Shown: positions 6,145 to 13,534 of the stretch, one piece after another | Layout: each line of letters starts with the position of its first letter | Numbering within the stretch: position 1 is the first letter of the stretch | Assembly: GCA_049966915.1 (NCBI GenBank) | Contig: JBMFTS010000014.1 | Location: 1-15,462, forward strand | Reading direction: 5' to 3' | Length of the DNA: 15,462 nt | DNA from: JAGDXZ01 sp049966915 | Lineage (GTDB): Archaea; Micrarchaeota; Micrarchaeia; Micrarchaeales; CABMGC01 | Translations under genes and position numbers: made by a program | The notes under the pieces: model-generated | Seen by the model: the letters and a program-made list of their open reading frames with translations, nothing else | Told to the model about the DNA's origin: nothing | The model's database searches: none

Positions 6145-8033
6145 TGCCTGTGTTCAATACGGAGCCCATGGCAAAGATAAGGGCGGTATTCCTTGCAGAG
6201 GACAAGGCAAAAGTAATTGCGAAGCTGCACGGCCTGGGCTTGCTGGATTTCAGGAAAAGCCAGCTCAGCCTAATTGACGATTCTCCGCAGGCGCAGCACC
6301 AGCAAATCTACAGCGAGCTCGTAAGGTTTGAGGGCGCGCTGGCCATAGCACCAAAACCAAAACAGAAGCGCATGCGTTCAAGGAAAATGGCGCACATGCC
6401 GCTTTATAAGCTGCTCCGATTTGCAGAGCACAACAAAGCAGTGCGCAGCATATACGCGCTTTCCGAAGCAAGGAAGTCGCTGCAGGAAGAAAGGCAGGGC
6501 TTGGCCTATGCAAGCGGCGTAGCAAACTGGCTGCTATGCGCAGGCGTGAATCCGAGCGCGCTGAAAAGCAAAAGCGCAAAATTCGCGGCCTACGTCGGGG
6601 ACGCGAAGCGCATTGGCGAAATGGCTGAAGCGCTCAACGGCGAGCAGGGAGTAGCCGCAAGGTATTGCAAAAACGGCAATTCCGGATTTGTGCTCATAGC
6701 CATGGAGCCCGGCAAGGAAACGCAGGTGGAGCACAGCTTTAAAGCCGCAAAAACGAAGCTGGAGCAGATAGACCTTACTGCGAAATACTTGGATTTGGCA
6801 AAAGACGCAAAACAGCTGCAGAAAGCGCTCGAAAAGCGCATTGCAGAAAACGAAATTGCGCTAGAACGCACAGAGCGCGAACTCGCAAAGCTTTCCGAAG
6901 CCGAATACGGCATAATAGCTGCTGTTGTAGAAATGCTTCACATAGAGCTTGACAGGGCAAACGCCAGCGCAATGTTCAAGAAAACAGACAGAACCTCTCT
7001 TCTTGAAGGCTGGGTGCCTCGAAAGAAGCTGGACGTGCTTGCAAGCGCGCTTGCAAGCGTCACGAAAGGCAAGGTGCACGTTGAAGAAATGCACGACAAA
7101 GAGCTTGCGCCAACAATGCTAAACAGGCCGAAGCTTCTAAAGCCTTTCGACTTTGGCATGGAATTCTTCTCGTTGCCGAGAAGCGACGAGATAGACCCGA
7201 CGTGGGTTTTCATAGGCTCCTTCCTGCTCTTCTACGGCTTCATGGTAAGCGACGTCGGCTACGGCATACTCTCGCTGCTGCTGGCCACGTGGATAACCAA
7301 GATAACAAACCCCGAGGGCCTGACTTACAACGCCGCAAAGGTATGGCAGCTCGGCGCAATACCCGCAATAATCTTCGGCGTGCTGACAAATCAGTACTTC
7401 GGCCTCAGACTCGACCAGTACTTCATGCCTTTCCTCGGCTTCGACTGGCTCAAGAACATAACCGTGTTCCTGCTTATCAGCATAATATTCGGCATTGTTG
7501 AAATCATAATCGGCTTGGCATTCGGCTTTATAAACAAGCGAAGACATGGCGAAACAAAAAAGGCATACAGCAAGCTTGCGGGCATAGGCACCATAGTGCT
7601 GGGCGCGCTGTTTGTGGAAGGCGCCATATTCGGCGCGTTCGGCGCCGGCATGTCGGCGCTTTTCGGCATAGGCGCGCTGGCATGCCTCGTAGCTACGATA
7701 GTGTTAGGCGGCAGCGAAGGATCCGAAGCGGTCTCGCTCATAACGCACACGCTAAGCTACACGAGAATAATAGGCTTCGGGCTGACTAGCGTCATGATAG
7801 CCTACTTGATAGACATGGCTTTCACGCCGACCCTTGCGCACGGCGTATTTGTTTTCGCGGCGCTCGTGCTTGTCTTCCTCATATTGCACACGCTAAACAT
7901 GATAGTATCTATTTTCGAAGGAATAGTACAGGGAGTAAGGCTCAACATAGTTGAATTCTTCACCAAATTTTACACCGGCGGCGGAGTGAAATTCAAACCG
8001 TTCAGTTATAAAAGGCTGCTTACAAAAGAATAA
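6144..8033 (+). CDS. atpI: A-type ATP synthase subunit I (membrane stator, a-subunit homologue)
   Basis: This 629-residue protein is the membrane stator that forms the ion half-channels against the K ring. Residues 1 to about 340 are a soluble, charged cytoplasmic domain with a helical hairpin (about 205-255) that contacts the E/H stalks. The rest holds about seven to eight hydrophobic segments, the first near 354-384. The essential arginine is visible as Arg541 in THTLSYTRIIGFGL, and a second conserved arginine lies in VRLNIVEFF near 599. The C-terminus (FTKFYTGGGVKFKPF) is the family signature. The loop between signature arginines reads EGIVQGVRLN, where many homologues have a histidine-containing IHSLRLH. 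The ATG at 6144 overlaps the subunit H stop; a TTG one codon earlier is not needed. The protein is slightly short for the family but shows no gap. Confidence 0.95.
   Translation: MPVFNTEPMAKIRAVFLAEDKAKVIAKLHGLGLLDFRKSQLSLIDDSPQAQHQQIYSELVRFEGALAIAPKPKQKRMRSRKMAHMPLYKLLRFAEHNKAVRSIYALSEARKSLQEERQGLAYASGVANWLLCAGVNPSALKSKSAKFAAYVGDAKRIGEMAEALNGEQGVAARYCKNGNSGFVLIAMEPGKETQVEHSFKAAKTKLEQIDLTAKYLDLAKDAKQLQKALEKRIAENEIALERTERELAKLSEAEYGIIAAVVEMLHIELDRANASAMFKKTDRTSLLEGWVPRKKLDVLASALASVTKGKVHVEEMHDKELAPTMLNRPKLLKPFDFGMEFFSLPRSDEIDPTWVFIGSFLLFYGFMVSDVGYGILSLLLATWITKITNPEGLTYNAAKVWQLGAIPAIIFGVLTNQYFGLRLDQYFMPFLGFDWLKNITVFLLISIIFGIVEIIIGLAFGFINKRRHGETKKAYSKLAGIGTIVLGALFVEGAIFGAFGAGMSALFGIGALACLVATIVLGGSEGSEAVSLITHTLSYTRIIGFGLTSVMIAYLIDMAFTPTLAHGVFVFAALVLVFLILHTLNMIVSIFEGIVQGVRLNIVEFFTKFYTGGGVKFKPFSYKRLLTKE
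7037..7058. repeat. Perfect 22-bp palindrome / tandem 12-mer inside atpI
   Basis: GCTTGCAAGCGC is followed directly by GCTTGCAAGC, so the 22 bases are both a near-tandem repeat and a perfect inverted repeat. It encodes Leu-Ala-Ser-Ala-Leu-Ala-Ser inside the soluble domain of subunit I. A small duplication of the coding sequence explains it, and no regulatory role is evident. Confidence 0.7.
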
Positions 8034-8038
8034 GTGAT
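8034..8038 (+). promoter_or_regulatory. Ribosome binding site of atpK
   Basis: GTGAT lies directly after the atpI stop codon and three bases before the ATG at 8042. It matches part of the archaeal 16S anti-Shine-Dalgarno complement GGAGGTGATC. The short spacing also leaves the ATG at 8051 possible, three residues shorter. Confidence 0.45.
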
Positions 8039-8041
8039 GAC

Positions 8042-8275
8042 ATGATAGGCATGGAAGCGGCGGTTGCCGCGATAGGCGCGGGATTGGCTATATTGGGAGG
8101 TGCAATTGGCACGGGATTGGCGCAATCCGGCATAGGCTCGGCAGGCATGGGGCTTCTTGCTGAGAAGCCGGAGTCAACGGGCATGGTGCTGTTGTTTTTG
8201 GTAATACCAGAAACGCTCATAATCTTCGGCTTCGTAGTGGCAATTTTGATAATGATATCGGCAGGGCTTGTCTGA
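8042..8275 (+). CDS. atpK: A-type ATP synthase proteolipid subunit K (rotor ring, c-subunit)
   Basis: At 77 residues this is a single-hairpin proteolipid of bacterial c-subunit size, not one of the fused forms known in some archaea. Helix 1 spans about 5-38 and is rich in Gly and Ala, which allows tight packing in the ring. A short polar loop EKPES (41-45) faces the central stalk. Helix 2 (about 47-75) carries the ion-binding carboxylate Glu57 in VIPETLIIFGF. Gln28 in helix 1 and Thr58 next to the carboxylate resemble ligands found in sodium-binding rings, but the tyrosine often found five residues after the Glu is Phe62 here, so the coupling ion cannot be called. The gene lies between I and E with 8 and 13 base gaps. 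As the ring needs many copies, stronger translation of this gene would be expected. Confidence 0.94.
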   Translation: MIGMEAAVAAIGAGLAILGGAIGTGLAQSGIGSAGMGLLAEKPESTGMVLLFLVIPETLIIFGFVVAILIMISAGLV

Positions 8276-8288
8276 CGAAGTAGGTTGC

Positions 8289-8861
8289 ATGGCGCTGAAG
8301 GACATAATAGACAAGATAAACGAGGAGGCAAGGCAGAAGGCAGAGGAGATAAGCAGGTCGGCTAGCGAAGAGGCAAAGGAAATAATTGCAAGCGCGAAGA
8401 AGCAGGCACATGAGAAAGCAAAGGAAATAGAAAAGGCTTCAAGAGCCGAGCAGGAGGCGTTGAGAAAAGAAAAATTGCAGGGCATAGCGGCAGAGGAAAG
8501 CGAGATAATAGACAAGGCTTTTGACGAGGCTGTTGAAAAGGCGACGGCTCTTGCGCTTGCGAAGCTCAAGAAGCTTGTAGAAAGGCACATGCAGGAAATG
8601 GCTGCGCAGGCGATAAGCCAATTTGCTAAGGCAGTGCCTGCTGATGAAACAATTGCGACAGCAGGAAGCGAATACGAAAAACTGCTCAAAAACGCAGGCA
8701 TAGAATACAGGCGCGGCAAGGCGCAAGAGCTTGTGCTTTCGTCGAAGGACAACTCGATAAGCATGAGAGTAAGCGCCGAAGCGCTCGCAAGATCCTACAA
8801 GGACATTGTGGAAGGGCTTGTGGTAAAAGAGCTCAGGCAAAAGACAAATACGATAAGGTGA
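8289..8861 (+). CDS. atpE: A-type ATP synthase subunit E (peripheral stalk)
   Basis: The 190-residue product begins with a long Glu/Lys/Ala-rich helix (about 1-100; for example INEEARQKAEEISRSASEEA) that would coil with subunit H. It ends in a globular domain (about 100-190) that caps the top of the A3B3 head. The last part, about 155-185 with ALARSYKDIVEGLVVKELR, resembles the C-terminal domain of the family. The ATG at 8289 gives the usual MxLxxLIxxI-like beginning (MALKDIIDKI) and has AGGT four bases upstream. An upstream in-frame TTG at 8268 would overlap atpK and lacks support. The stop codon TGA is part of the GGTGAT ribosome binding site for the next gene, so translation of C is probably coupled to E. 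Confidence 0.93.
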   Translation: MALKDIIDKINEEARQKAEEISRSASEEAKEIIASAKKQAHEKAKEIEKASRAEQEALRKEKLQGIAAEESEIIDKAFDEAVEKATALALAKLKKLVERHMQEMAAQAISQFAKAVPADETIATAGSEYEKLLKNAGIEYRRGKAQELVLSSKDNSISMRVSAEALARSYKDIVEGLVVKELRQKTNTIR

Positions 8862-8862
8862 T
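8857..8862 (+). promoter_or_regulatory. Ribosome binding site of atpC (GGTGAT)
   Basis: GGTGAT is an exact match to the core of the archaeal anti-Shine-Dalgarno complement and ends three bases before the ATG at 8866. It contains the TGA stop of atpE, which is a clear sign of translational coupling. Another ATG at 8861 is in a different frame. Confidence 0.65.
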
Positions 8863-8865
8863 GCT

Positions 8866-9909
8866 ATGCGAGCAGCATATTACGGCTATGCTAACACGCG
8901 CGTGAAGGCAATGGAAGCCAGACTGCTCGACGCAAGCACGATCGACCGCATAAAGGGGGCAAGATCGCTCGAAGAAGTAATACCTCTTCTCTACAACACC
9001 GACTACAAGCAGAACCTTGCAGAATTCGGCGGCCTGAGCGTAAAAAGCAACTTGCTCGACTTCGCCATAAGCAAGAACTTGGCAGAAAGCGTAGAGAAGC
9101 TTGCAAGGATAACGCCGTACAAGGAGCGGAAGCTCATGCGCATGCTCCTTTTCAAGTGGGGCCTTTCAAACGCCAAGCTTGCTGTAGAGGCAAAGTACAG
9201 GGGCATGGATTATTCTGAAATAGCAAACTATGTTATAGATGCCGGGCCTTTTGGCTCGGCAGCGCTCAAGGAAGCCATGGAAAAGCGCGATGTGAGAAGC
9301 CTGCTGGAGTTTCTCGGCATGAAGGCGCCGACAGCGTACAAGGCCGTTTTCGAAGCCGCCATAAACGCGTTCGACAAGCAAGGCACCGGCTTTGCGGCGA
9401 TTAACGCGATAGACGTGAACGGCTATGCGCTAATGGCGAAGGTGGCGCTTCTTCTCAACAGCGTAGACAAAAACGCGTCGCGCATGGTAAAGCTTGCGAT
9501 AGACGTGCAAAATGCGATAACGCTGCTGCGCGCTAAGGCGAAAAATGCAGATGCTGCTGAAGCGGAGCAATTGTTAATACCCAACGGCAGCATGCGCGAA
9601 GCTGAGCTGGCAAGCGCATATGCAAAAGCGAAGAGCGCAGAGGAGCTTGCAGGATATTTCGAAAACAGGGGAGTGGCAAAAGGCATAGCGGCATATGCGA
9701 AATCCGGGTCGCTAACAAGCATAGAGGTAAGCATGCGGAAGCAGGTGCTGGAAAAAAGCAGGGGCATGCTCGTGCACGTTCTTTCGTTCGCTGCAATACT
9801 CGCCTATGCTTATGTCAAAGAGCTCGAGGTAATGAACCTTCGCACGCTTGTAAAAAGCAAGCAGTACGGGCTTAGCGAAAGCGAGATAGCGGAATTGGTG
9901 GTTGCTTGA
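8866..9909 (+). CDS. atpC: A-type ATP synthase subunit C (central stalk to rotor socket)
   Basis: This 347-residue soluble, mainly helical protein matches subunit C (V-type subunit d), the funnel-like adaptor that sits on the K ring and receives the D/F shaft. Family blocks include the opening YGYANTRVKAMEARLL (6-21), DVQNAITLLRAKAK near 213 and the C-terminal segment from about 306, LSFAAILAYAYVKELEVMN, followed by LR and a GLSESEIAELV ending. Length is as expected. No transmembrane helix is predicted by eye. The ATG at 8866 has an excellent ribosome binding site. Its TGA stop overlaps the TTG start of subunit F in a TTGA arrangement, and its last codons carry the ribosome binding site for F. 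Confidence 0.95.
   Translation: MRAAYYGYANTRVKAMEARLLDASTIDRIKGARSLEEVIPLLYNTDYKQNLAEFGGLSVKSNLLDFAISKNLAESVEKLARITPYKERKLMRMLLFKWGLSNAKLAVEAKYRGMDYSEIANYVIDAGPFGSAALKEAMEKRDVRSLLEFLGMKAPTAYKAVFEAAINAFDKQGTGFAAINAIDVNGYALMAKVALLLNSVDKNASRMVKLAIDVQNAITLLRAKAKNADAAEAEQLLIPNGSMREAELASAYAKAKSAEELAGYFENRGVAKGIAAYAKSGSLTSIEVSMRKQVLEKSRGMLVHVLSFAAILAYAYVKELEVMNLRTLVKSKQYGLSESEIAELVVA
9897..9902 (+). promoter_or_regulatory. Ribosome binding site supporting the TTG start of atpF
   Basis: GGTGGT, with four matching bases GGTG, lies inside the last codons of atpC and ends three bases before the TTG at 9906. Its placement matches that of the atpC site, which makes the unusual TTG a credible initiation codon. 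Confidence 0.5.
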
Positions 9910-10244
9910 GCTACAAAATAGCCATATTGGGCAACGAGCTTCTGTGCACGGGCTTCGGCCTCGCTGGCGTTAGCGAGACGTATGTAATGGCGAGCGGCGA
10001 AGACGCGCAGACAATGCTGAAAGAGCTCATGTCAAGGCAGGACATAGGCATAATAGGCATTGGCTCTGGCATAATGAATGGCATAAAGGACAAGGAGCTG
10101 AAGCGCAAGATAGAAAACAGCAGCTTGCCCATAGTTGTCGAGCTGCCGGAGTACGGCGAGGAAATAGCCGAAGACGTGCTTAGGAAGCTGATAATAAGGG
10201 CAGTGGGCATAGACCTTGAGCTCGGCGCAGGGAAGGGCGATTGA
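9906..10244 (+). CDS. atpF: A-type ATP synthase subunit F (central stalk)
   Basis: The 112-residue protein has the small Rossmann-like fold of subunit F, which binds subunit D and helps regulate and connect the shaft. It opens with SYKIAILGNELLCTGFGLAG, equivalent to the family's KIAVIGDxDTVTGFRLAG. It then has DIGIIGIGSGI (46-56), LPIVVELPEYGE (74-85) and ends with LIIRAVGIDLE, all at family positions. The start codon is TTG at 9906, overlapping the atpC stop as TTGA. The next in-frame ATG at 9984 would cut off the first beta strand and the conserved Gly, so the TTG must be the start. The segment GSGI replaces the acidic TEE-type stretch common in homologues. Its TGA is directly followed by the atpA ATG. 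Confidence 0.93.
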   Translation: MSYKIAILGNELLCTGFGLAGVSETYVMASGEDAQTMLKELMSRQDIGIIGIGSGIMNGIKDKELKRKIENSSLPIVVELPEYGEEIAEDVLRKLIIRAVGIDLELGAGKGD

Positions 10245-12056
10245 ATGGGCACCATAGAAAGAATATCTGGGCCTTTGGTCACGGCAAAGGGCATGCTCGG
10301 AAGCGGCATGTACGACGTCGTAAAAGTGGGCAAAGAGGGCATAATAGGCGAGATAATACAGCTCAACGCAGACAGGGCAATAATACAGGTTTACGAAGAC
10401 ACGTCTGGCATAAGGCCTGGCGAGCCCGTGAAGTCGCTTGGCATGCCGCTGTATGTGGAGCTCGGCCCGGGGCTCATAGGCAACATCTTTGACGGCCTGC
10501 AGAGGCCGCTGGAAGCGATAGAAAGAAAGACCGGCGCATTCATAACGCGTGGAATAACCGCAAACAGCCTTGACAGGAAAACGCCATGGCATTTCGTGCC
10601 TGCCAAGGGCATACGCAAAGGCGCGCGCGTCGCCGAAGGCCAGATAATAGGCTATGTCGACGAAACCAAGCTTGTAAGGCACTACATAATGCTGCCATAC
10701 GGCGTGAGCGGTATTCTGGAATCAATAAAGGAAGGCGACTTTGCTGTAGAGGACAAGATAGCAGAAGTAAAGCTCAACGACGGCAAGAGCGCAGAAGTGA
10801 CAATGCTGCAGCGCAGGCCTGTAAGAACGCCTGCAAAACTAAGAAGAAGGCTAGATGTGGACGAGCCGCTGGTGACGGGCCAAAGGGTAATAGACACCTT
10901 CTTCCCTGTTGCGAAGGGAGGCACTGCCGCAATACCTGGGCCGTTCGGGTCCGGAAAGACAGTAACAGAGCACCAGCTTGCGAAGTGGAGCGATGCAGAC
11001 ATAGTGGTGTACTGCGGAGTGGGCGAGCGCGGCAATGAAATGGCCGACGTTTTGAACGAGTTCCCGCAGCTGAAGGATCCAAAAAGCGGCGAGCCGCTGA
11101 TGAGCAGAACAGTGCTTATAGCAAATACCAGCAACATGCCGGTAGCGGCGAGAGAAACGAGCATATACACTTCTGTAGCAATAGCGGAGTATTTCCGCGA
11201 CATGGGCTACAGCGTTGCGGTAATGGCTGATTCTACCTCAAGATGGGCCGAAGCGATGCGCGAAATTTCAACAAGACTAGAGGAGATGCCAGGCGAGGAA
11301 GGCTATCCTGCATATTTGCCGAAAAGGCTCGCCGAGTTTTACGAGCGCGCGGGCAAGGCTGAGTCGCTTTCCGGAAAGTCCGGCGCTATAACAATCGTAG
11401 GCGCCGTTTCGCCGCCCGGCGGCGACCTTACTGAGCCCGTTACGCAAGGCACGCTGAAAATTGTGAAGACTTTCTGGGCGCTTGACGCGGCGCTTGCAAG
11501 CTCAAGGCACTTTCCGGCGATAAACTGGCTGAGCAGCTATTCCTTGTACTTGGACGAGCTTGAGCAGTGGTACAAGGCAAAGCTTGGCGGCGCGTGGCGC
11601 GAAAACAGGCAAGAAGCCCTTGCGCTGCTGCAAAGGGAAGCAGAGCTGCGCGACATAGTTCAACTTGTTGGTGAAGAAGCGCTGCCGAACCAGCAGAGGC
11701 TGGTGCTCGAAATAGGCAAAATGCTAAGAGAAGACTACCTGAGGCAAAGTGCTTACGACGAAACCGATGCGTACTCGAGCATAAGCAAGCAGCACGATAT
11801 GCTGAGCACGATGCTATACTTTGCAAAAAAGGCGATGGAGGCAGCGGAGAAGGGCGTGAGCACGGCCAAAATATCAGCAATGAAATCAAGGCAGGCGCTT
11901 TCGAGAATGAAGGAGGTGCCAGAGTCGAGCGTGCACGCCGAGGTCGAAAGGCTAAGCAGGCAAATAGACCAGGAATTTGCAGAGCTGTTGAAGGAGCACG
12001 AACAAGAGGAGGTGGCTGAGCAAGAGCATCGCAAGGCGCAAGGGGCGAGCGCATGA
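10245..12056 (+). CDS. atpA: A-type ATP synthase catalytic subunit A
   Basis: The 603-residue product is the nucleotide-hydrolysing and -synthesising subunit of the A3B3 head. The N-terminal beta barrel (about 1-70) is followed by the bulge or non-homologous region unique to A subunits (about 110-190). The P-loop GPFGSGKT is at 232-239, with the signature phenylalanine. The catalytic acid is Glu261 in GERGNE, and the Walker B aspartate lies in VAVMADSTSRWAEA near 329. PAYLPKRLAEFYERAG and VGAVSPPGGDLTEPVT are standard. The C-terminal helical domain ends in an extra acidic/Gln-rich tail (about 584-603, KEHEQEEVAEQEHRKAQG) beyond the usual end. The P-loop and its surroundings are uninterrupted, so the intein found here in several archaea is absent. 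The stop overlaps the start of subunit B (ATGA). Confidence 0.98.
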   Translation: MGTIERISGPLVTAKGMLGSGMYDVVKVGKEGIIGEIIQLNADRAIIQVYEDTSGIRPGEPVKSLGMPLYVELGPGLIGNIFDGLQRPLEAIERKTGAFITRGITANSLDRKTPWHFVPAKGIRKGARVAEGQIIGYVDETKLVRHYIMLPYGVSGILESIKEGDFAVEDKIAEVKLNDGKSAEVTMLQRRPVRTPAKLRRRLDVDEPLVTGQRVIDTFFPVAKGGTAAIPGPFGSGKTVTEHQLAKWSDADIVVYCGVGERGNEMADVLNEFPQLKDPKSGEPLMSRTVLIANTSNMPVAARETSIYTSVAIAEYFRDMGYSVAVMADSTSRWAEAMREISTRLEEMPGEEGYPAYLPKRLAEFYERAGKAESLSGKSGAITIVGAVSPPGGDLTEPVTQGTLKIVKTFWALDAALASSRHFPAINWLSSYSLYLDELEQWYKAKLGGAWRENRQEALALLQREAELRDIVQLVGEEALPNQQRLVLEIGKMLREDYLRQSAYDETDAYSSISKQHDMLSTMLYFAKKAMEAAEKGVSTAKISAMKSRQALSRMKEVPESSVHAEVERLSRQIDQEFAELLKEHEQEEVAEQEHRKAQGASA

Positions 12057-13534
12057 ATTTTGAAATAAGCTATAAAACAGTAGAGAGGGCATACGGCCCT
12101 TTGATAGTAGTTGGCAAAGTAAGAAACGCGGCATATAATGAAATTGTGCGCATAAGGCTGCAGAACGGCGAAGAAAAACTGGGCCAAGTGCTAGATACCA
12201 GCGACACGCAAGCAGTTGTGCAGGTATTCGGAAGCGTGGAAGGCATAAACACAGATTCCACAGAAGTCACTTTCCTTGGAGATACGTACCATGCCGGCGT
12301 AGGCGACGACATGCTCGGCAAGATATTCAACGGCCAGGGCAAGCCGATCGGCGCAAGCAAAAAGGTCGTGTTCGACGAAAGCAGGGACATAAACGGCGCG
12401 CCTATAAATCCGAATGCGAGGGGCTGGCCCAGCGAGGCGATAGAAACAGGCATATCGGCAATAGACGGCCTTAACACGTTGCTGCGCGGCCAGAAGCTGC
12501 CCATATTCTCTGGCGCAGGGCTTGCGCACAACGCGCTCGTGGCCCAGATAACAAGGCAAGCTACGGTAAAGGGCAAGGGCGACTTTGCGGTGGTCTTTGC
12601 AGGCATAGGCATAACCTATGACGACGCGGCCTATTTCATGAAAGAGATAAGAAAGACAGGAGCCATGGAAAGAACGGCAATGTTCCTCAACCTTGCGAGC
12701 GACCCGAGCATAGAGCGCATACTAACGCCAAGGCTCGCGCTTACAGAAGCAGAATATCTGGCTTTTGAAAAAGGCATGCACGTGCTCGTGCTTCTCGACG
12801 ACATGACGCAGTATGCAGAAACCTTGAGGGAGATTTCGAGCGCAAGGGAAGAAGTGCCAGGCAGGCGCGGCTACCCCGGCTACATGTACACAGACTTGGC
12901 AAGCATCTACGAAAGGGCAGGCGTCATAAAAAACAAGAAAGGCAGCATAACACAGCTCAACGTGGTGACAATGCCGGGCGATGACGTTACGCACCCAATA
13001 CCTGATCTTACCGGCTACATAACCGAAGGCCAAATATTCCTGAGCAGGGAACTGGCAAGCAAGGGCATATATCCACCAATACAGCCCATGGGGTCGCTGT
13101 CTAGGCTAATGAACAACGGCATAGGCAAGGACAAGACAAGAGAAGACCACAAGGGCGTTGCCGACCAGTTGTATGGCGCGTACGCAAAGGCGCAAGACGC
13201 CAGAAGCATAAGCACGATAATAGGCAAGGAAGCACTGAGCGAGGGCGAACGGTTGTATCTCGAATTCGGCGACAGATTCGAGAACGAGTTCATAAAGCAG
13301 GGAATTGACGAAAGAAGAAGCATAGAGCAAACCCTGGATATAGGCTGGGACCTGCTCAGCATGCTACCGGAGAGCGACCTTACGAGAATAAAGAAAGAGT
13401 ACATAGACAAATACTACAAGGCGCGCGCAAAACCTGCAGTTGCATCGAACCACGAGCAGCAGGAGCAGCAGCAAACACAGCAGCAAGCGCAGCAGCAGGC
13501 GCAGCAACAACAGCAGAACAAGCGGGCGAAATAA
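12053..13534 (+). CDS. atpB: A-type ATP synthase regulatory subunit B with Gln-rich tail
   Basis: Subunit B forms the non-catalytic partner in the A3B3 head. Residues 1 to about 75 form the beta barrel. LPIFSGAGLAHNALVAQITRQ (149-169) replaces the P-loop, as in all B subunits. DDMTQYAETLREISSAREEV (249-268) and GRRGYPGYMYTDLASIYERAG (270-290) are conserved. Arg351 in LSRLMNNG is the expected arginine that reaches into the catalytic site of A. The family normally ends soon after the TRIKKEYIDKYY block (444-455). Here about 35 residues follow, of which residues 469-488 contain 16 glutamines interrupted by Glu, Thr and Ala, then a basic end NKRAK. The ATG at 12053 overlaps the A stop codon, and its TAA overlaps the D start (TAATG). 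The function of the tail is unknown. Confidence 0.97.
   Translation: MNFEISYKTVERAYGPLIVVGKVRNAAYNEIVRIRLQNGEEKLGQVLDTSDTQAVVQVFGSVEGINTDSTEVTFLGDTYHAGVGDDMLGKIFNGQGKPIGASKKVVFDESRDINGAPINPNARGWPSEAIETGISAIDGLNTLLRGQKLPIFSGAGLAHNALVAQITRQATVKGKGDFAVVFAGIGITYDDAAYFMKEIRKTGAMERTAMFLNLASDPSIERILTPRLALTEAEYLAFEKGMHVLVLLDDMTQYAETLREISSAREEVPGRRGYPGYMYTDLASIYERAGVIKNKKGSITQLNVVTMPGDDVTHPIPDLTGYITEGQIFLSRELASKGIYPPIQPMGSLSRLMNNGIGKDKTREDHKGVADQLYGAYAKAQDARSISTIIGKEALSEGERLYLEFGDRFENEFIKQGIDERRSIEQTLDIGWDLLSMLPESDLTRIKKEYIDKYYKARAKPAVASNHEQQEQQQTQQQAQQQAQQQQQNKRAK
13457..13516 (+). repeat. CAG/CAA low-complexity repeat encoding a polyglutamine-like tail of subunit B
   Basis: Sixty bases consist mainly of CAG and CAA triplets, with GAG, ACA and two GCG triplets. 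They encode Gln clusters of 2, 3, 3, 3 and 5 residues. The last two clusters sit between repeats of the unit Ala-Gln-Gln-Gln, which suggests growth by local triplet slippage or duplication. It is in frame and does not disturb the downstream overlap with atpD. Confidence 0.85.

Noticed and set aside
10241..10492. Plus-strand frames inside atpA and atpI (10241-10492, 10586-11038, 7202-7501).
   Set aside because: They overlap conserved domains in another frame and give Arg/His-rich compositions typical of shifted GC-moderate coding sequence.
10930..10980. Possible intein in the subunit A P-loop.
   Set aside because: Several archaea carry an intein at this site, but here GPFGSGKTVTEHQLAKW is continuous and the protein has normal length.
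13457..13516. The triplet repeat as a CRISPR-like or mobile-element feature.
   Set aside because: It has no repeat-spacer structure. It is an in-frame Gln-rich coding tract.
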